64,000 bases of DNA from Nocardioides agri (GTDB taxonomy: Bacteria; Actinomycetota; Actinomycetes; Propionibacteriales; Nocardioidaceae), in the NCBI RefSeq assembly GCF_013778305.1, contig NZ_JACEIC010000001.1:845311-909310 (forward strand). The letters are read 5' to 3'. Shown piece after piece: positions 34,500-46,600 of this stretch (its first letter is position 1; every line of letters starts with the position of its first letter). The notes beneath the pieces were generated by a model. That model was not told the origin of the DNA, ran no database searches, and saw only the letters and a program-made list of their open reading frames with translations. Made by a program: the position numbers and the translations under genes.

Positions 34500-35506
34500 C
34501 AGTCCCCCTTCAGGAACGCGTCGCGGACGATGGCGCGGTAGCTGATGACCGGCTTGAAGACCAGCTCCTCGTTGGCTGCCGGCTCGTCCGCGTTGGCCAT
34601 GTCGCCCCACACCTGGCGCCACGGGAACTGGACGAGCTGGAGTGCGTACTCGCCGCTGTTCATCTCGTCGTCGGGACCGAGGGTGTCGTCGATGTCGGCG
34701 AGCTCGTCCTCGAGGCGCTTGATGTCGACGACGCCGCTGGCTCCGCGGTGGCGGAACTTCACGTCGAGCATCCGTCGGGGACGGACGTACTCGAACGTCT
34801 CCGCGTTGCGGACCTCGAGCTGCGCCTTCGTCGTACCGCCCGGCTGGTTCGTCATGTCGAACCCGAACTGCACGCCCTGGCGCGGCTCCTCGATGTGCAC
34901 GGTGCGCGGGATGCCGTCGAAGAGGCAGAGGAGGACGGCCGGCGCGAGGCGCTCCAGCCGCAGCAGCCGCACCTCCATGTCGTTCGGGGGGTTGTCGGTG
35001 TCCTTCGCCGCACCGGCGGCGGGGTCGCCGCTGAACGCGCGGACGTGGACCGCGGGCCAGCCGGAGACGGCCTTCGAGCGGAGCACGAAGCCGCTGACCG
35101 GTCCGCCGCCTCCGTCGAGCCGGGGGTCGGTCCGGGCGCGGCGGCGGTTGCGCTCCTCGCGGTCGAGCTCGTCACGGATGGCCGGGTACTGCGCCGCCAG
35201 GTGGGTGCGGTCGTCGCTGTTGGCGGTGCCGACCGACAGCACGCCCTGCACGAGCGCATCGGTCCAGCGGCGGTCGAGGTAGAACCAGCGGATCGACTCG
35301 AGCGGCAGCAGGTCGGAGTCGGCGACGAGGTAGGCGAAGGGCACCGGCTCGAGCAGCCGCAGCTGCACCAGCCACCGCCGCAGCTCGGCCGGGATGACGC
35401 CGTCATCGTCGTCGTCCTCGGGGGTCGTGGCGACCACGTCCGGAGCCAGCGACAGCATCGCCTGGGTCAGCTCGATCGCGTCCTGGTGGTTGTACTTGAA
35501 GAGCAT
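34499..35506 (-). CDS. 335-aa protein of unknown function (giant operon)
   Basis: No family is recognised. The protein starts MLFKYNHQDAIELTQAML and has an acidic run (EDDDDDG) near residue 32. A predominantly beta region follows, with VRLLRLERLAPAVLLCLFDG and VHIEEPRQGVQFGFDM. It ends in FKPVISYRAIVRDAFLKGD. There is no signal peptide or membrane helix. Start and stop are fused to its neighbours by TGATG overlaps on both sides, so it is translated in a chain with the 705-aa and 1,268-aa products. In size it could be an adaptor or assembly factor for the larger proteins. Confidence 0.75.
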   Translation of the reverse strand: MLFKYNHQDAIELTQAMLSLAPDVVATTPEDDDDDGVIPAELRRWLVQLRLLEPVPFAYLVADSDLLPLESIRWFYLDRRWTDALVQGVLSVGTANSDDRTHLAAQYPAIRDELDREERNRRRARTDPRLDGGGGPVSGFVLRSKAVSGWPAVHVRAFSGDPAAGAAKDTDNPPNDMEVRLLRLERLAPAVLLCLFDGIPRTVHIEEPRQGVQFGFDMTNQPGGTTKAQLEVRNAETFEYVRPRRMLDVKFRHRGASGVVDIKRLEDELADIDDTLGPDDEMNSGEYALQLVQFPWRQVWGDMANADEPAANEELVFKPVISYRAIVRDAFLKGD

Positions 35507-37623
35507 CAGGCACCGCCCTCGTCGTCCGCCTCGTCGGCCAGCCGGTCCTGCTCCTCGATGAGGCCGTCGAGGGCGTCGACGCCCTTGCCGTGCGGCTGGA
35601 AGGCGCCGCTCTCGATCGGGCCCGGCGCGAGGCCGCCCAGCACGGCCGGCCCGAGGTCGAGCCCGCCGAGCGCCAGGCCGAGGTCGAGGGGGACGCCGCT
35701 CACGTCGGTGAGCACGTCCTCGGTCAGCGTGGGCGCGAGCGCGGCGATGCTGGCGCGCGAGAAGCGGGCGTCGAGCGTGGCGGCGAGCGCGTCCTTGAGC
35801 AGGCCGGGCTGCACCTGCAGGTCGAGCCCGGGCAGCTTCACCTCGGCTCCCCGCAGCTTCTCCAGCACCAGGCCCGGCTCTCCCTCGAACGCCGCCGCCG
35901 GGAGGCCGAGTCCGCGCGCGAGGACCTTGTTGGGCGCCTCGTCGAGCACCGGTACGCCGGCGGTGACGAGCGGCGCTGGGTTGCCGAGGATGTCCTCCGG
36001 CGACGCGACGATGTGCTCGGCGACGGCGGCACCCAGTCGCCCACCGAGGAACCGGTCGACGTCCCCGATGACGTCCGCGAGGCCGTCGAGGATGCCGCTG
36101 CCGACGACGCCCGCGAGCCGGGCCTGCTGGAACCCCAGCTGGCGCCAGCGCATGAGCGCCGCGACCATCGACGGCCGCGACAGCCCGAGCAGCCGACCGA
36201 TCTCGAACGCCGCGGCCAGCGAGACGTCCTCCCGGCCGTCGGGCACGACCACCCGGATCTGGTCGGCGGCGTGGGCGAGGGGCAGCCGGTCCGCCGCCTC
36301 GTCGGCGGGGTGCGGCAGGAGCGGCCCGCGGTACCAGGAGCGCACCTCGTCGCCCCGGCGCAACCGGTGCGGCAGGCCGACGTGACCCGTCTCGACGACC
36401 TCCAGCGGCAGCCGGCCGGGCGAGCTCTCGGGGTTCTCCTTCGGCTTGTCCGGGTTCGGTGCTCCCCGGGTCCCCAGCAGGCCGGAGTCCAGGCCCTTCA
36501 TCAGGGACTCGAACGTCTCGTCGCCGAAGGACGTGAAGCTCCAGTGGATGAGCACGGGGAAGCGCAGCACCGGGTCGAGGGCGGCGATGATCCGGTCGGG
36601 GTCGAGGCTGACCGCTCCCCCACGGCCGAAGTCCCGCGCCATCTCGACGTACAGGTCCTTGGTGCCGCGCGACGCGCTGGTCGCGCCCCAGCCGGGTTGC
36701 GCCTCGTACGCCGCCTTCGCCTGCGGGTTGACCACGTTGGTGCGGATCACGGTGCCGCTCACGTCGGCCTTGGGGAGCACGTCGAGCGCCTGCGGCGGCA
36801 ACGTCCCCATGACGAGCTTGTCCTGGGTCGCGACCGTGACCTCGGTGGCGAGCTGCACGAGCGGGAACGTGGTGACCAGGACGTCGGCCGGGGGTGTCGG
36901 CGCCTTCGGCGGCAGCGAGTGGAACTGCCCGCACAGGTTCACCAGGCACGCGAGGTACTTCACCGGCACGTCCTCGCCGTCGTCACCGCGGCCCGGGAGC
37001 GGCAACCGGTTGGCGATCACCACCGAGAGGAACCCGTCGTCGTCGCCCATCATCAGCTCGGTGTCGTCGAGGTCGACCTGACGGGCGTGGGCGAGCAGGT
37101 GCACCTCCTGCTGGGTCGGGAAGATCCGGTCGACCATCGACTTGCGGATGTGCAGCGCGTTGCCGACCTCGGCGTCGGCCAGCCCCGGGATGGTCACCCC
37201 CGGCGTGACGCACTGGTCGATCGGCTGGTTGGGCTTGAGCTCCGCCTCGCCCTGGGCGACGACCACCAGGGCGAGCCAGGGCGCGTCGTCGAGCTCCGCC
37301 TCCGGATCGACCTGGGCCATGTCGATCGGGTCGAGGTCGCGCTCCCACGGGAGCGTCCTCCGCTTGATCACGATCTGCGGCAGCCGGGCCCCGAACGCTC
37401 CCTCCCGCCCGGCCGGCGGGAAGGTCGACAGCACCTGGTCGGGCGGCAGCACGTAGAGCGGCGACCGGACCCGGACGTGCGTCTCGAGCTGCTCGACCCG
37501 GAGGTCGTCCTCGTCCATCCCCTCGGCGCCGAGGACCTGCTTCGCCGTGAACCGGTAGGTGCCGGCGGTCAGCGGCGGGTCGATCTTGGAGTACAGGAGG
37601 AACTTGCCCTTACCGACGCCCAC
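35506..37623 (-). CDS. 705-aa protein of unknown function (giant operon)
   Basis: No family is recognised. The N-terminal 400 residues are beta-rich (YRFTAKQVLGAEG, THVRVRSPLYVLPPDQVLST, IVIKRRTLPWERDLD, PWLALVVVAQGEAEL). The C-terminal 250 residues are helical (VSLAAAFEIGRLLGLSRPSM, MRWRQLGFQQARLAG) and end in an acidic tail. There is no signal peptide or membrane helix. The GTG start at 37623 lies 14 nt inside the 3' end of the giant gene, and the stop overlaps the next ATG (TGATG). The beta-strand head with helical tail would suit a structural subunit that contacts the giant protein, which is inference. Confidence 0.74.
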   Translation of the reverse strand: MGVGKGKFLLYSKIDPPLTAGTYRFTAKQVLGAEGMDEDDLRVEQLETHVRVRSPLYVLPPDQVLSTFPPAGREGAFGARLPQIVIKRRTLPWERDLDPIDMAQVDPEAELDDAPWLALVVVAQGEAELKPNQPIDQCVTPGVTIPGLADAEVGNALHIRKSMVDRIFPTQQEVHLLAHARQVDLDDTELMMGDDDGFLSVVIANRLPLPGRGDDGEDVPVKYLACLVNLCGQFHSLPPKAPTPPADVLVTTFPLVQLATEVTVATQDKLVMGTLPPQALDVLPKADVSGTVIRTNVVNPQAKAAYEAQPGWGATSASRGTKDLYVEMARDFGRGGAVSLDPDRIIAALDPVLRFPVLIHWSFTSFGDETFESLMKGLDSGLLGTRGAPNPDKPKENPESSPGRLPLEVVETGHVGLPHRLRRGDEVRSWYRGPLLPHPADEAADRLPLAHAADQIRVVVPDGREDVSLAAAFEIGRLLGLSRPSMVAALMRWRQLGFQQARLAGVVGSGILDGLADVIGDVDRFLGGRLGAAVAEHIVASPEDILGNPAPLVTAGVPVLDEAPNKVLARGLGLPAAAFEGEPGLVLEKLRGAEVKLPGLDLQVQPGLLKDALAATLDARFSRASIAALAPTLTEDVLTDVSGVPLDLGLALGGLDLGPAVLGGLAPGPIESGAFQPHGKGVDALDGLIEEQDRLADEADDEGGA

Positions 37624-40600
37624 GGCGACCTCCGCCCGACCCGGCGGTCGCCTTCGACGCCGCCTTCTTCGACACGGCCTTCTTCGACACGGCCTTCTTG
37701 GACACGGCCTTCTTCGACACGGCCTTCGTCGCTGCCGCCTTCGTCGCCGCCGCCTTCATGTCCGCCCGCGCGGCGCGCTTGACCTCGACCGCGGACACCC
37801 AGACCGGGCGGCAGCCGGCGCCGTCGGCCGACAGCAGTCGCCCGGCCGAGCCGGCGACGCCGCGCCGGCGCAGCGCCGCGACCGTGTCGGTCACCCCGGC
37901 GGTGCCGCCCAGGATCCCGGTCACCCGCCAGCCGCCGCCGGCCACGACCCGCACGGTCACGCCGGCGTCCCGCTGGTCCGCGACCACGGGGTAGACCGCG
38001 ACCGACTGGGTGCCGTTCACCAGCAGGGTCGCCTCGACCTGGACGCCGCCCGAGGTCGCCCTCGTCGCGCCGATGAGCTCGAGGCCGAGGTCGCCGACCC
38101 GCTCGGGGTCGTCCACCTCGACCACGACGACCACCAGGCTCACCGGCTCGGAGAAGCGGGTCGTCACCGAGACCGCTCCCCTGGTCAGCTCGCCGGCGGT
38201 GGTCCACGTGACGCCCCGCTGCGTCTCGGGCTGCTCGACGTCGAGGACGCAGCCGGCCGCGATGCCGGTGCCGGACCCGACCGCGGCGACCCGGGACCGG
38301 GTGTGCCAGCCGGCGAGCCCGTCGAGGGCGCCGACCACGCCGTCGGCCTGGATCACGACCAGCTCGCTCCCGGCCGGGACCTCCTGGGTGCCGGACACGA
38401 CCGCGTCCCGGAGCACGGTGCCGTCGCCGCGCAGGCACACGAGGCGCGCGGTGCCGCCGAGGTCCAGGGCCGGACGGTCCGCGGAGACGTCGGCGCCGTG
38501 GTCGGGGAGCTGCAGCGCGACGATGTCGCCGGAGCCGAGGGTCGGCGCGTCGCCGTCGGCCTTCGCGACACCGGCGGCGGCAGCGGCACGCGCGCCCTTG
38601 GGTGCGATGCCCGACAGGCCGGACAGCCCGCCGACGCGGTCGCTCGCGGGGCCGACGCCGATGCCGTAGGAGCGGGGCGTGCCGACGGCGGCGGTGAACG
38701 GCAGGACCGACGGGGTGAACGTCTTGCCCACCACGGCGCCGGGCGGCGGCACGACGTCGAGGTTGACCGCGAACCGCCGGCCGAGACGCGCGCCCACCGA
38801 CGCGGTCGTGGGCGCCGTACGGCGCTTCACCGTCGAGCCGCTGACCGTCGTCCGCGCCTCGCGCGCCGCGACCTTGCTGCCCCCGGTGAGGTAGCCGACG
38901 ACCCGCGGGTCGCGCTGGGCCGGTGGCGTCGCCGGCGCCTTCGGGTCCTGCACCATCACGTCGGCGTCCGGGGTGTTGTCGACGGCGAGGCCGTCGGTCA
39001 GCCGGCCGACGAGGGGCGGTGCCGAGACGTCGTTGCGGTAGCCGGCGTGCGCGAGGTTGCTCCGGGTGCCGCGCGCCAGCAGGCCCGGCACCGCGACGGC
39101 GGACGGGGTGGCGAAGAGCCGGGCCTCCGCGAACCTCAGGGCGTCGTCCGGGACGGCGACGTCGGGCAGGTCGACGTCGACGCCGAGGTCGACCATCGAC
39201 TGGCGGTCGATGCCCGTGGTCTGCTGCAGCGGCAGCGGCCGGCGCCCGGCGTCGACCGTGTAGTAGTCGATCTCCGGGCCGACGACGAGCGACTCCGCCT
39301 GGGCCTCGAGCCGCACCTGGGTGCCGGCGTTGATCACGTCACCCGTCGGCAGCGCCGGTGACGTGTTGAGGTCGCGGTCGGGAGCGGCCCAGACGCCCAT
39401 CGGGAAGGAGCCGCTGGTCACCTCGCGGTGCTGCTCCATCGACGCGAGTCCGCCGTGCGGCTGCCAGCCGGAGCCGGCCTGCTTGTCGAGCGTGAGCCGG
39501 AGCGTGGAGGTCAGCGCGCCCTTGCCCATCGGCTTGAGCCCGAGCGTCGCGGCCGCGCCGTCGGAGCGCGTCACGGTCACGGTCGCGTCGGCCCCCGGGC
39601 CGGTGTCGAAGACCCGGGTCGGCACCGTGGTCGTGAACGTGATCTCGAACTCCGCGTGGACGTCGTACGGACGCGCGAAGGTGCCGTCGGGGGTGGGCAC
39701 CGACTGGGCGCCCCCGGTGGCGGACGGCAGCGTCCCCCTGCCGGTGATGCCGGTGAGCGCCCGGGCCACTCCCCCGGAGGCCTCCTCGAGGTACTTCGGG
39801 ACGAACTGGTTCCAGTCGAGCTTGGGCGTCCGCTTGTCGCTGCGCTCGCCGAACGGCACCGTCACGGTGCAGGGACCGACCTCGACCTCGACCTCGCCCC
39901 GGAACTTGGGTCCCTCGACCTTCACCCGCGCGCCGAGGGTCACGCTGATGCTGATGTCGCCCAGGAAGGTCTCGATCTCGATGCCGGCCGACACCCGGGC
40001 CCACGCCTCGGCGACGAAGTAGAACGGGTCGAAGTAGACGAGCGCTTTTGCGCCGAAGTCGGCGCGTGCCCAGGCCCAGCCGAAGTCGGCGACGGCGATG
40101 ACCCGCACGCCGGCCATCAGCGCCTCGGACGTCAGGGCGAAGAAGCTCTCGCCCTTGATGTAGATGTCGTCGGTGACCCGCCAGACGAGACCCAGCCGCG
40201 GGACCACCGGGTAGCCGTCGCGGTGGAAGTCGGGGTGGTAGCCGCCGAGCGTGAGCACGAACTGGCCCGCCAGCGGCCCCTTCCACCACAGCGCGAACGC
40301 GAAGCCGCCGGTGAGCCGGATCTCCGGGTAGAGCAGCCAGGAGTTGTCGGTCAGCGCGGCGCGGATCATGAACACGCCCTCGGCGGTGGAGAACCGCACG
40401 AGCAGGCCCAGCTCGATCGAGACCAGCGCCGCCTGCGGGCGCGGCAGCGCCATCCGCGCCAGGCCCATCAGGTTGATCTCGAGGCCGACCTTGCCGAACG
40501 CCACGGCCACGACCGCCACGCCGTCGACGAGCGAGAAGCAGGTGAAGCTGATGCCGCCGGCGAACCAGAACGTGCCCAGCTCCGGCGGGAAGAAGACGTT

Positions 40601-43600
40601 CAGCTCCCGCAGCCGCTCCATCGGGTCGCCGATCTCGGCGGCGGGGTCGAGCGCGATGATGAAGGGGTACGTCGGGAACTGCGCCGGGTCGTCCGGGATG
40701 ACCAGGCCGCGGTTGATGCCGAGACCGCCGGCGATGCCGGTGAGGAAGAAGGCCGGCGGGCCACCGATCGGCCCGTTGAAGCCACCGAACACGAAGAACG
40801 ACGGGTCGCCGTTCAGGCTGGTGTAGCCACCGAAGACGCTGAGGCCGTAGACGCCGAACCGGCCGAGCAGCATGCCGACGTAGCCGGGCGTCTGGCCGGG
40901 CGGCTCGCCGACCAGCGTCTTGAGCAGCCCGCCGGCCAGCACCACGCCACCCATGTCGGCGGAGATCGCCAGGCCCATGAGGTCGACCGACCACGACTCG
41001 ACCGAGGTGACCTCGCCGCCGTCCCACGAGATGGAGAGCTGGTCGACCGCGGCGGTGAGCCCGAAGATCTCGACGCGGCCGTCGAACAGCAGGCTGATCG
41101 AGGTCACCTGCCCACCGGCCTCGGTGCTGTTGAAGCCGATGCGCTCGACGTAGAGCGGGCCGAGCTGGCGCTGGACCATGACCCACCAGGGACCCGGTGG
41201 CTTGCCTGCGCGGACCGAGAACCGGACCCCCGTGTCCTCGGGGTGCTTCTGGATCGCGATGGCGGGCGAGAAGCTCGGGCGGGTCGCCGGCGACGCCTGT
41301 GCACCGGCGTCGCTCATGATGCCGCTGGCGACCGGGTTGTCGCCGTTGCCGCCGGGGGCGAACGAGAAGCCGGCCAGCTCGATCTGCGCACCTCCGCCGA
41401 GGCCGGCGCTCACCGCTTCGGCGTACACGTGCACGGCGACGCCGTCGATGGACAGCACGTTGAGGTCGAGCAACGGGCCGCTGAGGTTCGTGAACCGCAG
41501 CCCGACGCCCGCCACGGTCACCCCGGGCTCGAACTCGAAGGTGAACTCGTCGCCGCTCCGGACCGCGTGCACGGCGTAGACGCTGAGGCCGGCGTCCTTC
41601 TCCGGGACCAGCCACGACGCGTCCACCTCGAGCTCGACCTTGACGCCCGAAGTCGGGAAGGCGAACGTCTTGCCCTCCTTCAGGGACACGTTGATCCCGA
41701 GCATCCTGTCGTCGCCGTCGCTGCTGGAGGCGATGCCGATGGTCACGGTCTCGTCGATGGTGAGCTCGAGGCCGGCGTCGGTGGCGTTCCAGAGCAGCCG
41801 TTGGAGACGGCGCAGCAGCGCGTCGGGGTCGATGAGGTCGGCGCCGAACGTCGGGTCGATGGTCCGGCCGCTCTCGAACAGCACCCCCTCGAGCACGTCC
41901 TCGACCTGCGGGTGGTCGTCGAACAGCTCGTCGAGGGCGTCCACGACGATCCCGCCGACGAGCGCGATCGCCTGGGACAGCAGTCGCAGGCCGGCCTCGG
42001 GGTCGTTGGGCGCCGAGACGTCGATGCCGGGGCCGGTCCGCGTGACGGCGTACAGCGCCGGCGGGGTGGCGTCGAGGTTCCACCGCATCTCGACCGACAT
42101 CTCGTCGAAGGGCGAGTCGGGGGCGGCGGGGTCGGGCCCGTTGAGGGCGATCCCGACGCCGATCATGCGGGCCGAGCCGGCGGCCGAGCCCGCGCGGATC
42201 GTGGCGGCCGGCCGGAGGACGCACGGCCCGGCGTCGACGGGGAACGGGCCGAGGCGGGCGGTGACGTCGACGCCCGCGCTGGAGAGGACCAGGGCGTCCA
42301 GCGCGACGTCGCCGACGTCGGGGATGGTCCACGAGCACGCGAGGGTCACCGTGGGCATCGGGGAGTCGTCGGCGATCGTGACGGACACAGAGTCCTGGCT
42401 GCCGAAGGTGAAGGTGACCGCCGAGGAGCCGGGTGGTGCGGGCAGCACCCCGACCAGCGGGCTGTTCAGTGCCGCGACGATGACCTCGGCCGCCTGGGTG
42501 ATGAGGGCGGTCAGGTGCTGCTCCAGCGCCGCCGCCGGGTTCGCGGCGAACGCGGCGACCCGCTCGGTGGTGAAGTCCGAACCCTCGCGCAGCTCGAGCG
42601 CATCCCCGAGGGCGACGACCAGGTCGGCGACCCGGCCCTCGAGGCCGCCGGTCCGGCTCTTGAGCTCGTTGAGCAGCATGGTCACCAGGGACTCGGCGGC
42701 CGCACCGAGCGCCTCGTTGAGGCCAGGCCCCTCCGGGTAGATCGGCAGCGGCGGCGCCGGGGCGGCGCGCAGCAGGCTGATCCGGAGGCCGGGGTCGAGC
42801 GTGAGGGCGACCCCCACGCCGTCGATCGCGACGCTCAGCTCGACGACCGGCTGCGGCGGTGCGCCGGTGCCGACCAGCACCCCGGCCTCGAGGCCGGTGA
42901 GCACGCCGGTGCCGCCGAGGTCGAGGTCGAGGGCCACGGACAGGGTGAGCCGCAGCTGCTCGCCGACCGCCGCGTAGCCCAGGCTGACGCCGTCGACGAA
43001 CGGCCAGCCCGGATCGTCGCCGCGATCGGGTACGACGAGCGCCGCGAGCGCGTCCAGCAGCGCGACCGCGGCCGCGGCCGGATTGGTGGACCCCGACCGC
43101 GCCAGCGCGGCGAGCCACGCCGCCGGGTCGGCGACCGCGGCGATCGGCAGCCGCACCCGCTGCAGGTCGGTGCCGGCGTCCTCGAGCATGCCGAGCAGGT
43201 CGAGGACCTCGACGACGACCGGCCGGGCGGCCTCCGAGACCGACCCGAGGACCCCGATGGCCAATCCCTGAAGCCCGAGGGCGGGCACGACGAGGGAGAC
43301 CAGGTCCTGCACCGCCGGTGCGTCCGGGGCGGGCCAGATCGCGACCGTCTGCAGGGGCTGGCCGGGCCGGCCCACCTCGACCACCACGGTCAGGCCCTGG
43401 CCGGGTGCCGCGGGGGTGGCCGCGACCAGCCGCACCCCGCCGAGGTCGGGGTCGATCGAGCCGACCACCAGGCTCGCGTGGGCCCAGGTCGAGGTCGCCG
43501 CGAGCGTCACCGACACCGGGTCGGCCGCCACCGTGGCGGAGACACCGCCGGTGGCGAGGTCGAGCCCGAGCTGTGCGGGTCCGACGGTCCAGCTCACGGC

Positions 43601-46600
43601 CGTTCCGGACCCGGCGGCGCCGGTGATCAGCGCCCGCAGCTCGGCGGCCAGCGCGGCCGGGGCAGCGGCCACGCGCTCGCGCACGGTCGCCGCCGTGTCG
43701 TGGAGCAGCCGGTCGAGGCCGGCCGGGTCCAGGCCATGATCCCGGCGCAGGCCCAGGAGCTCGAAGACGATGCCGAGGTGCGGCTCCGCCGTGGTCAGCC
43801 GGGACATGGCGCTGGACAGCAGCCCACGGATCTCCGGGACGACGGCATCGCGTGCCGGGTCGTCGGGGTCGATGCGCACCACCCAGCGCTCGCGGTCGAT
43901 CCCGAGGCCGGTCGCCTCGTGCAGTACGAGCTCGGCGGTGCCGGGCGACCCGTCGAGCGGGACGTCCACGGTGGCGGACATCCAGCGCAGGTCGCCCGCG
44001 CCCGTCGTCGATCCGGGTCCGCCGACCAGCCAGCCGTCGACCAGGCCGAAGTGCAGGTCGATCCGGACGCCGCGGACGAACGAGACCGCGATGCCGTCGC
44101 CGTCGCGCTCCGCCCGGCACAGCTCGACGACGCCGCCGACGCCGACCAGGACCCCGCCGAGGTTCAGGTCGAGGACCGGCAGGTCCAGGCCGGAGTGCAC
44201 GGCCGTGACCGTCGACGGCGCCGGGACGACCCGCGCCTCGAGGCGGGTGGAGAGGCCGTCCGCGACGTACGCGCCCAGGCCGCGGGCGATCTCGGCCTCG
44301 TCGAGGGATCCGAAGACGGGGTGCACCTCGAAGTCTCCGGTGCGTGGCTGCTGCGAGGCGTCCGGCAGCGAGCCGGGCCGGCGGGCCTCGGCGGCCCGGC
44401 CGACGATGCTCCGCATCCGCTCCAGCGGGCTCGACTCGTGCGCCACGAGCGCCTCCGGCGTGGTGTCCACACCGGACCGGCGCAGCCGCAGCAGCAGCCG
44501 GAGCGCGTCACCGGACAGGCCGCTCGTCAGCGCGTCGGTCGCGAGCTCGCCCCACGGCGCGCCCACCGTGACCACGTGCTTGACGGCCGCCCGGGTGTTG
44601 GCCGCGCGGATCGCCGCCGCGCCGGCTGCGCCGTACCCGACCAGGACGACGTCGGTGGACCGCACGCCGAGCGCCGCCTCGACGTACGCCGCCTGGGCCG
44701 CGACCGGGTCGAGGTCGGGGTGCGCCGCAGCGACGTCGGCCGGGGTGGGGATCCGCAGGAACCACTGGCCCGCGCCCGTGGACGGCACCTGCTGACCCGA
44801 CCCGGTGGTCAGGTCGAAGGCGCTGCCGGCGGCCCGGTCCTCGAGCCACTCCGAGGACTCGCACGAGACGTGGACGACCGACGACAGCAGGGCCGCGGCC
44901 GCCTCCGGGAGCACGGTCCCGAGCAGGGCCCCGTCGCCGCCCAGCGCCAGGAGGGTGTCGTAGCCGACTCCCTCGAAGACGGTCGGGGTCAGCCCGCCGG
45001 GCAGCACCGTCGCCCCGACGACGCCGTCGGTGTGCAGCCAGCGCGTCGCGAGCTGGTCGAGGCCGTCGCGCAGCGAGACGCGACCGACCAGCAGGTCGGC
45101 CACCTCGGGCAGCAGCCGGCCGGCCGCCTGGAGCGCACCGACCACGGTGTCGGTCTCCGGCGGCTCGCTGCCGGTCAGCGAGCCGAGGTCGAGCTGGACG
45201 TCGGTGCGCCGGACCGCGCAACCAGGATCCATCCAGACCCGCAGCCCCGGGGCGCGCGCCTCGCCCGCGACCGGGCACCGGAAGGGGTCGGCGGCGTTCC
45301 CCGAGCCGAGGGGGCGGTGGAGCCGGAACCCGCTCAGCAGCGCGGCCACGGGGCCGAGCGCCCAGGCCACGTGGTCGCAGTCGAGCACCAGGTCGGTCAC
45401 CCACGCCTCGACCGCCGCCTCCGCGTCCCCCTCGAACACCGCGGCGAGGCTCAGGCGAGCGCCCTGACCCGACCAGCCCAGCAGGTCGGCGACCGCGGTC
45501 AGCACGGGTACGCCGAGCCGGCGTACGAGCGTGGCGATCGCGCCCTCGACCGCGGCCCAGTCGGGACCGTCCAGCGTCAGGCGTCCGTCCTCGTCCAGGT
45601 GCGGGAGCGGGATCGGCAGGTCGCCGGTGAGGAGGCTGAACGCGTCGTTGGACGGCGGCAGCGCCAGGGCGAGGCCCGGCGCGGTGAGCTGCGGCCGGAG
45701 GCCGATCGTCGGACGCCACTCGAGCTCGACAGCCAGGCTGTCGAAGACCAGGGCCACGTCGGCGAAGCCGAGCCGGGCGGTCGCGGCGTCGGTCCGGCGC
45801 AGCGTGCCCCCGAGGTGTGCCCCGCCGGCGAAGGACACGCGACCGGCGCCGGGCTCCAGCACCAGGGCCGCGAAGCCGAGCTCGCTGGTGATCGTGTAGT
45901 CGGTGAGCACCTCGACGTCGGTCGACAGGGCGACGTCGACGTGCAGGGCGCCGTCCTTGAGCCACACCTCGAGGAAGAGCGGCTCCTGCACCGCGAGCCG
46001 CCACGGGTCCGTCTCGATGCCCGAGCCCAGGGTGGTCGCGTCGTCGACGCCCGCGACCAGCCGGCCCAGCGCCACGACGACCTGACGCGTCCCGGCGCTG
46101 TTCGCCACGAGGCGCGTCCAGTAGGCCCGCAGCGCGCCGATCGGGTCGGAGAGCAGTGCGCCGGCGTCCAGTCCGTCGACTCCCGCCGGCGCGTCGATGC
46201 CGAGCGCCAGACGTACGGCCTCGGTCGCCTGGCCGAGGCCCGCGAGCACGTCGTCGAGAGCCTGCTCCAGCACGGTGCCGGCCGACTCGAGCGCGGCCTG
46301 GGGGCTGGAGAGGTCGAGGTCGACCACCGGGTCGTCCTGGTCGCCGGTGAGCCGCACACCGGTGGCGGTCAGGGCGAACACGGGTCGGTGATCCGCGTCC
46401 AGCGCGAGCCCGACGCGCACGCTGTCCACGCGCGGCGTCGCGTTCGCCGGGCCGATGAGCTTGTTGCTGGTGGAGCCGAAGACGGCCTCGACCCTGGCGT
46501 CCGGGACGGCCGAGACCTGGCCGCTGCCCGTGTCCGCCCGCAGCAGGTCCACGGAGGCACGGGCGACGACGCTCGCCTGGGTGCGCAGGGCAGCCTCGAC

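Noticed and set aside
37665..37754. CRISPR-like array
   Set aside because: The repeats are contiguous 15-bp units in frame within a coding sequence, without spacers.
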